A DNA stretch of 9,940 bases from an uncultured Erysipelotrichaceae bacterium (GTDB lineage: Bacteria > Bacillota_I > Bacilli_A > Erysipelotrichales > Erysipelotrichaceae), in NCBI GenBank assembly GCA_900314345.1, contig OMUX01000254.1, positions 1 through 9,940 of the forward strand, in the 5' to 3' direction. Below are positions 6,389-9,940 of the stretch, piece after piece. Position numbers and translations under genes: made by a program. The first letter of the stretch is position 1; the number at the start of each line of letters is the position of its first letter. The notes under the pieces were generated by a model. That model ran no database searches. It was not told the DNA's origin and worked only from the letters and a program-made list of their open reading frames with translations.

Positions 6389-7288
6389 TTACTTTTCCTT
6401 GACGGAACGGTGATCACAGAAGTAATAGCATGTCAGTCCGCCAGGTCCAAGGTGTGCACCGACAACCGGACCGGTGCGGCCGATGATGACTTCCTTGGCC
6501 TTGCCGTCTGCCAGAATTTTCTGCTTGAGTGTTTCGGCATCTTCAGGGCAGTCGCAGTGTGCTACAAGCACAGGCTTGTCAACACTGGTATCCAGTCTTG
6601 CATTGCACCACTCGGCAAGACGCTTGATGCTTGCCTTGCGGCCATGTGCCTTTTCAAGTGCAACAAGATGACCTTCATTGTCAATGTCTCCGACCGGCTT
6701 GAGCTGCAGTGCTGTTCCGACAAGCGCAGCACCTGCGGAAAGTCTTCCGCCTCTGCTCAGATGCATCAGATCGGATACGATCCATGTGTAGTTGATGCGC
6801 AGCTTTGTATCCTCAAGCCACTTTGCATTGTCTTCAATGGACATGCCGTTGTCACGGTTGACAGCTGCGTAGTACGTCTGGTAGCCCATGCCTGCGGTTG
6901 CACCGAGGCTGTCTACGACGATCAGCTTCCTGTCCGGGAAGTCTTCCTTGAGCTGCTGCTGTGCAATGAGTGCATTGTTGTATGTACTGGACAAGCCGGA
7001 CGTAAAGCAGTTGTACAGGATATCATGGCCTTCCTTGAGAAGCGGTGCGAAGAAGTCCAGATAGTTCTGCGGTGTGACGGCGCTGGTGTTTGCCATGACG
7101 CCGCTTTCCACTTTCTTGTAGAAGTCATTCAACGGAAATTCTGAGTTGTCATAGGTTGCATGGAACCTTGTTCCATCAGTCATAGCCACTTCCATCGGAA
7201 TGACCAGGATCCCCTCTTTGTCTGCATATTCCGGAATGATATCAGAACATGCATCGGTCACCACCAGATAGCTGTTACGGTCTGTCAT
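6389..7288 (-). CDS. DegV family fatty-acid-binding protein
   Basis: This 299-residue protein is a DegV family member. Characterised members bind a fatty acid between two alpha/beta domains, and some (FakB) present it to the kinase FakA for phosphorylation and phospholipid synthesis. Family landmarks appear in order: VVTDACSDI (9-17), NTSAVTP (67-73), SGLSSTYNNA (97-106), RGGRLSAGAALVG (179-191) with LKPV, and GPVVGAHLGPGG (273-284). I chose the ATG at 7288. The family starts here and a GGGGAGG ribosome site lies 9 bases upstream; two upstream in-frame ATGs fall before or within that site. It lies 80 bases after prs and may be partly co-transcribed with it. No FakA or other lipid gene is in the window. 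Cytoplasmic; the ligand is unknown. Confidence 0.92.
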   Translation of the reverse strand: MTDRNSYLVVTDACSDIIPEYADKEGILVIPMEVAMTDGTRFHATYDNSEFPLNDFYKKVESGVMANTSAVTPQNYLDFFAPLLKEGHDILYNCFTSGLSSTYNNALIAQQQLKEDFPDRKLIVVDSLGATAGMGYQTYYAAVNRDNGMSIEDNAKWLEDTKLRINYTWIVSDLMHLSRGGRLSAGAALVGTALQLKPVGDIDNEGHLVALEKAHGRKASIKRLAEWCNARLDTSVDKPVLVAHCDCPEDAETLKQKILADGKAKEVIIGRTGPVVGAHLGPGGLTCYYFCDHRSVKEK

Positions 7289-7291
7289 TAA

Positions 7292-7339
7292 TAAAAACCT
7301 CCCCTTCATGTACTGAGATATCATACACGAAGGAGAGGT
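7292..7339 (-). promoter_or_regulatory. Long hairpin at the prs-degV junction: terminator-like and containing the degV ribosome site
   Basis: On the minus strand ACCTCTCCTTC (7329-7339) pairs with GAAGGGGAGGT (7297-7307), 11 bp with one wobble. The pairing continues inward for 5 bp (GTGTA with TACAT), leaving an 11-base loop. The 3' arm contains the GGGGAGG ribosome site of degV and is followed at once by TTTTT. The element therefore has both an intrinsic terminator layout for prs and an arm that would hide the degV ribosome site. The pairing is seen; the regulation is inferred. Confidence 0.6.
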
Positions 7340-7368
7340 ATTTGCTGAAGGACAATATCAGCTCTTTG

Positions 7369-8556
7369 TCAATGTTTTCTGTGGCAGTCCATGTTTCCGG
7401 TACGGTAATCGCTGAGGACTGTCTGGATTTTCAGCGTATTGTCGAGCAGATCGCTGATGGATTCATCATGGTTCAGTCTGTCGATCAGAAGTGCAACCTG
7501 CTTTGCCATATCGACGGAATGATACCAGGGCTTGGTAAGAAGCTCAGGCTTCTGGTAGATGAGGTTTGTCGTGAAGATGGCATCGATGATGCCTTCTTCA
7601 TACGCCTTGTCAAACTTCTCAAAGCCGTTTGTGAACAGGCCGAACGTCGTGCAGGCAATGACACGTCTTGCCTTCATTTCCTTCAGTTCCCTTGCGGTAT
7701 CAACCATGGATTCACCGGAAGAGATCATGTCATCGATGATGACAACATCCATACCTTCCACATTGGCTCCCAGGAACTCATGGGCAACGATCGGATTGCG
7801 TCCGTTGACAACCTTGGAATAGTCTCTTCTCTTGTAGAACATGCCCATGTCAAGACCAAGGACGTTTGCATAGTAGATGGCTCTGCCCATGCCGCCTTCA
7901 TCCGGGGAGATGATCATCATGTGCTTGTTGTCCACGACAAGGTCGTTGTATGTGCAAAGCAGTGCCTTGATGAACTGGTATGCGCAAGGCACATTGTCGA
8001 AGGAATCCTCAGGAATGGCATTCATGACACGGGGATCATGAGCATCGAATGTAATGAAGTTCTCCACGCCCATGGCATGCAGTTCCTGCAGCATCATTGC
8101 GCAGTCCAGGGATTCCCTCGAGGACCGCTTGTGCTGGCGGGATTCATACATGAACGGCATGATGACATTGATTCTCTTGGCATTGCCGGTGGTTGCCGCA
8201 ATGACACGCTTGAGATCCTGGTAGTGATCATCCGGAGACATGCGGTTTGGAACACCGAACAGCTTGTACGTGATGGAATAGTTCAGCACATCGACAAGGA
8301 TGTACAGATCATCGCCGCGGACGGATTCCAGCAGATGTCCCTTTGCCTCACCGGAACCGAAACGAGGTGTTTCCGCAGGAATCAGGTAGGAATCCCTGAC
8401 ATAGCCGGCGAATACCGGAGAATCATGGAAGTTGTTTTCCCTGGTTTTCCTTGATGCGGCGATATACTGGTCAATCTCAGCCGTCAGCGGTTCAATGGAC
8501 TTCAGCGGAAGCAATGCTAGCGGAGCAACAGGAATACGGTCAATCTTATCAGACAT
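7369..8556 (-). CDS. prs: Ribose-phosphate pyrophosphokinase (PRPP synthetase), long variant
   Basis: This enzyme makes phosphoribosyl pyrophosphate from ribose 5-phosphate and ATP for purine, pyrimidine, histidine, tryptophan and NAD synthesis in the cytoplasm. At 395 residues it is longer than the classical form of about 315 and fits the divergent long type seen in clostridia-like Firmicutes. Visible motifs include SRQHKRS (139-145), equivalent to the ATP-binding RQD segment, and FDAHDP (170-175), equivalent to the metal-binding DLH region. The PRPP loop is DVVIIDDMISSGESM (270-284). The ATG at 8556 has a GAAGGAAAA site upstream, and a promoter lies in the gap before it. The N-terminal and central portions diverge from classical Prs, so allosteric behaviour cannot be assumed. 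A terminator separates it from the upstream kinase-like gene. Confidence 0.9.
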   Translation of the reverse strand: MSDKIDRIPVAPLALLPLKSIEPLTAEIDQYIAASRKTRENNFHDSPVFAGYVRDSYLIPAETPRFGSGEAKGHLLESVRGDDLYILVDVLNYSITYKLFGVPNRMSPDDHYQDLKRVIAATTGNAKRINVIMPFMYESRQHKRSSRESLDCAMMLQELHAMGVENFITFDAHDPRVMNAIPEDSFDNVPCAYQFIKALLCTYNDLVVDNKHMMIISPDEGGMGRAIYYANVLGLDMGMFYKRRDYSKVVNGRNPIVAHEFLGANVEGMDVVIIDDMISSGESMVDTARELKEMKARRVIACTTFGLFTNGFEKFDKAYEEGIIDAIFTTNLIYQKPELLTKPWYHSVDMAKQVALLIDRLNHDESISDLLDNTLKIQTVLSDYRTGNMDCHRKH

Positions 8557-8597
8557 GTTCTTTTCCTTCTCTATGCGCTGTATTTCATCGCAACGCT

Positions 8598-8628
8598 ATT
8601 ATAGCTTGAATTGACACAATTTTGTAAA
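8598..8628 (-). promoter_or_regulatory. prs: Likely prs promoter
   Basis: On the minus strand a perfect TATAAT (8598-8603) is preceded by TTTACA (8623-8628) at 19 bases, slightly longer than the ideal 17. A 13-bp inverted repeat, AATTG-3-CAATT (8609-8621), lies between the boxes and could be an operator. It does not match the PurR box I know from Bacillus. The leader would be about 35 bases. Confidence 0.55.
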
Positions 8629-8645
8629 ATGCTGTTTCCTTCATG

Positions 8646-8671
8646 AAAAAACCAGGGTATGAGCCCTGATT
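8646..8671 (-). terminator. Intrinsic terminator after the cytidylate-kinase-like gene
   Basis: On the minus strand AATCAGGG pairs with CCCTGGTT around a CTCATA loop, followed by a run of T (six counting the stem edge). It starts 3 bases after the stop codon of the kinase-like gene and isolates it from prs. Confidence 0.85.
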
Positions 8672-8674
8672 CTC

Positions 8675-9265
8675 TCAGTCCATGTTCTGATAGATACGGG
8701 CAAGGATATCCACACAGTTATCCAGGCCGATCGTTTCGGAATCCAGCGAAATATCGTAGTTCCTCGAAGCGCCCCACTTCATGTCCGTATAGAAACGGTA
8801 GTAGGCAGCCCTTGCCTTGTCCTTTTCCTTGATGCGCTGTTCAGGTGTCTCAGTGCGTTCTCCATAGACTTCCACAATGCGCTTGGCCCGGTAGTCTTCA
8901 GAGGCATGGATGAACACCTTCAGAAGCTTCTTCTCATCCCTGAGCACATAGTCTGCACATCTGCCGACGATGATGCAGGGTCCCTGCTCAGCGATCTCAC
9001 GGATCGTGCGGCACTGCAGCGTCCAGATCAGGTCCTGGTTGCTGGTGCCGTAGTAGCCGGCACTGGCAAGACCGGCAAAGAAGCCATGTTCAGCATACTC
9101 GCCATGCTGGCGGATATAGTCCTCGGTAAAGCCTGATTGTTCGACGATGCGTTCGATCATCTCCTGATCATAGCAGCGCAGTCCAAGCTTTTCCCCCAGC
9201 TGCCTGCCGATGGTACGGCCGCCTGAGCCGAACTGACGGCTGATGGTAATGATACGATCTGACAT
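8675..9265 (-). CDS. Cytidylate kinase-like family protein
   Basis: This 196-residue P-loop protein belongs to the cytidylate-kinase-like group (PF13189 type), common in anaerobic Firmicutes and distinct from canonical Cmk. The N-terminus IITISRQFGSGGRTIGRQLGEKLG (5-28) contains the nucleotide-binding loop GSGGRTIG (13-20). CYDQEMI follows at 31-37, as in the family. IIVGRCADYVL (about 98-108) and a VFIHA strand followed by RAKRIVEVYG resemble the core and lid regions. The reaction is presumably phosphoryl transfer to a nucleoside monophosphate, but the substrate has not been settled for this family. The ATG at 9265 has a modest GGTGAGGG site. Promoter-like and terminator signals on both sides suggest a single-gene transcript. 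Confidence 0.88.
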   Translation of the reverse strand: MSDRIITISRQFGSGGRTIGRQLGEKLGLRCYDQEMIERIVEQSGFTEDYIRQHGEYAEHGFFAGLASAGYYGTSNQDLIWTLQCRTIREIAEQGPCIIVGRCADYVLRDEKKLLKVFIHASEDYRAKRIVEVYGERTETPEQRIKEKDKARAAYYRFYTDMKWGASRNYDISLDSETIGLDNCVDILARIYQNMD

Positions 9266-9330
9266 TTTCCCTCACCTTCACCGCTGTGTTTTGTTCCGAT
9301 TATGTTGCAGCGATGATTCCTTCTGTCTTT

Positions 9331-9358
9331 ATTCTACCATCACTCAGGGCACAGTGAA
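9331..9358 (-). promoter_or_regulatory. Possible promoter of the cytidylate-kinase-like gene
   Basis: On the minus strand TTCACT (9353-9358) and TAGAAT (9331-9336) are 16 bases apart. The predicted leader is about 60 bases and lies downstream of the preceding gene's terminator. The match to consensus is moderate. Confidence 0.4.
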
Positions 9359-9360
9359 CG

Positions 9361-9395
9361 AAAAGAAAAAGCCGTTCCTCAGCCAAGGAGCAGCT
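9361..9395 (-). terminator. Intrinsic terminator of the small membrane protein gene
   Basis: On the minus strand AGCTGCTCCT pairs with AGGAACGGCT (ten positions, one mismatch and one G-U pair) around a 6-base loop. It is followed by TTTTTCTTTT. The 5' arm lies inside the last codons of the gene, so coding sequence and terminator overlap. Confidence 0.7.
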
Positions 9396-9627
9396 TCATG
9401 ACCTTTGAGAAAATGATGAAGTAGACAATGATCAGCACTGCCATGAACACCAGGATGCCATAGCCGGAAGACCTGCGTCTTGTTGTACGTCTTGCTGTAT
9501 GATGCACCGGTTTCTCTTCCTGATAGTCTTCATCATCGTAGTACTCTCCCTGAGGAACACTGCGTGTTCTGGAGGATGATGTCTTCTTCCTCGTATTTGT
9601 AGTCTTTCTGTGTGCCGTCTGTGCCAT
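9379..9627 (-). CDS. Small basic single-pass membrane protein of unknown function
   Basis: I do not recognise this 82-residue protein. Residues 1-24 are rich in Lys, Arg, Thr and Ser. Residues 26-40 are acidic with tyrosines (GEYYDDEDYQEE). Residues 45-53 are strongly basic (ARRTTRRR), and about 57-74 form one hydrophobic membrane helix (ILVFMAVLIIVYFIIF). The positive cluster before the helix predicts the long disordered part on the cytoplasmic side. Together with a following terminator this supports a real gene. There is no ribosome site before the ATG at 9627. Instead an extended -10-like sequence (TGATAGAAT, 9634-9642) ends 6 bases before it, so the message may be leaderless. The function is not predictable. 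Confidence 0.6.
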   Translation of the reverse strand: MAQTAHRKTTNTRKKTSSSRTRSVPQGEYYDDEDYQEEKPVHHTARRTTRRRSSGYGILVFMAVLIIVYFIIFSKVMKLLLG

Positions 9628-9633
9628 ACGGGT

Positions 9634-9642
9634 ATTCTATCA
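9634..9642 (-). promoter_or_regulatory. Extended -10-like box directly upstream of the small membrane protein
   Basis: TGATAGAAT on the minus strand would start transcription at about 9627, the first base of the ATG. No good -35 is seen, as is usual for extended -10 promoters. If used, the transcript has no leader. Confidence 0.35.
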
Positions 9643-9735
9643 TGACATCTCATACAGCAGGTCCACAATGTCGCAAACCTGTTCTGGAATCCCCTTTTCC
9701 ATCGGTATATCATTGAACTGTAAGAGGTTATTCCA

Positions 9736-9940
9736 ATGGTGAAATGTCCGAAATGTGGTTTTGAGAATGAAGATGAGGCAAAGTTCTGCGCGGAATGCGG
9801 GGAACGTCTGCCGGAGAAGATCAGTGCAGAGAATGTGGTGAATCCGGTCATTGAAGAAGGTCCGGTGCCTGAAGAAGTCAAAGCAGAGGATGCCAGTACA
9901 CCAGAGCTTCCTGCAGAGCCTGAAACAGCAGAACCGGAAG
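9736..9940 (+). CDS. Zinc-ribbon protein, 5' part only (runs off the window)
   Basis: The first 68 codons are present. Residues 4-21 form a zinc ribbon with CPKCG and, ten residues on, CAECG, the short N-terminal type found on many Firmicutes regulatory or membrane proteins. A long Glu/Pro/Ala-rich linker follows (about 28-68) and continues past the edge. Proteins of this layout often carry membrane segments or another domain further on, which cannot be seen here. The ATG at 9736 has an AAGAGG site 8 bases upstream. It is divergent from the small membrane protein. The ribbon resembles the one in the TatA/B-like protein, but this is a common module and implies no link. Confidence 0.8.
   Translation, partial: MVKCPKCGFENEDEAKFCAECGERLPEKISAENVVNPVIEEGPVPEEVKAEDASTPELPAEPETAEPE

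Noticed and set aside
6122..7144. A 340-codon plus-strand frame opposite degV and its downstream gap
   Set aside because: It is a shadow of degV; it has a cysteine-rich composition, no recognisable motifs and would cross a clear terminator.
7249..8454. A 401-codon plus-strand frame opposite prs and the degV start
   Set aside because: It is antisense to prs, whose motifs are clear; no coherent domain or ribosome site is visible in the plus-strand frame.
9432..9881. A 149-codon minus-strand frame across the zinc-ribbon and small membrane protein genes
   Set aside because: It is antisense to the zinc-ribbon gene and out of frame with the membrane protein, with low-complexity sequence and no motif.

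Overview
The window most likely comes from the chromosome of a low-to-mid GC gut Firmicute. My best guess is Erysipelotrichia or a related lineage. This is inferred from strong AGGAGG-type ribosome sites, Gram-positive style Tat genes, a long clostridial-type PRPP synthetase, DegV, and a secreted flavin-dependent reductase of the kind abundant in anaerobic gut bacteria. No rRNA, tRNA, CRISPR array, insertion sequence or prophage block is visible. Apart from one LysR gene and a partial gene at the right edge, every gene lies on the minus strand.

Left part (1-5490): a DUF5131 (phage Gp37/Gp68-type) cysteine-rich protein sits behind its own promoter, downstream of a terminator. Next is the most interesting unit, a four-gene minus-strand operon. 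In transcription order it holds a TatA/B-like protein with an added zinc ribbon, a canonical TatA, TatC, and a large extracytoplasmic FMN/FAD reductase of the fumarate/urocanate reductase type. The reductase has a Tat-like signal whose twin-arginine pair reads Arg-Lys, and a lipobox-like cysteine. A divergent LysR regulator shares a 116-bp intergenic region rich in inverted repeats. Together this looks like a self-contained, probably substrate-inducible anaerobic respiratory module that carries its own Tat translocon.

Middle (5491-6388): a nucleotidyltransferase gene of the antibiotic-adenylyltransferase fold is interrupted by a single in-frame TAG. A near-perfect 25-bp palindrome lies just upstream of it and looks like an operator.

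Right part (6389-9940): housekeeping-type genes follow, transcribed leftwards as separate or weakly coupled units. They are a small basic membrane protein, a cytidylate-kinase-like P-loop protein, a class-III-like ribose-phosphate pyrophosphokinase and a DegV fatty-acid-binding protein. Most are separated by clear intrinsic terminators. The prs-degV junction is unusual: a long hairpin runs directly into a T-run and also contains the degV ribosome binding site. At the right edge a divergent zinc-ribbon protein gene begins and runs off the window. No gene-free stretch exceeds 300 bases; the longest is about 265 bases (6124-6388).
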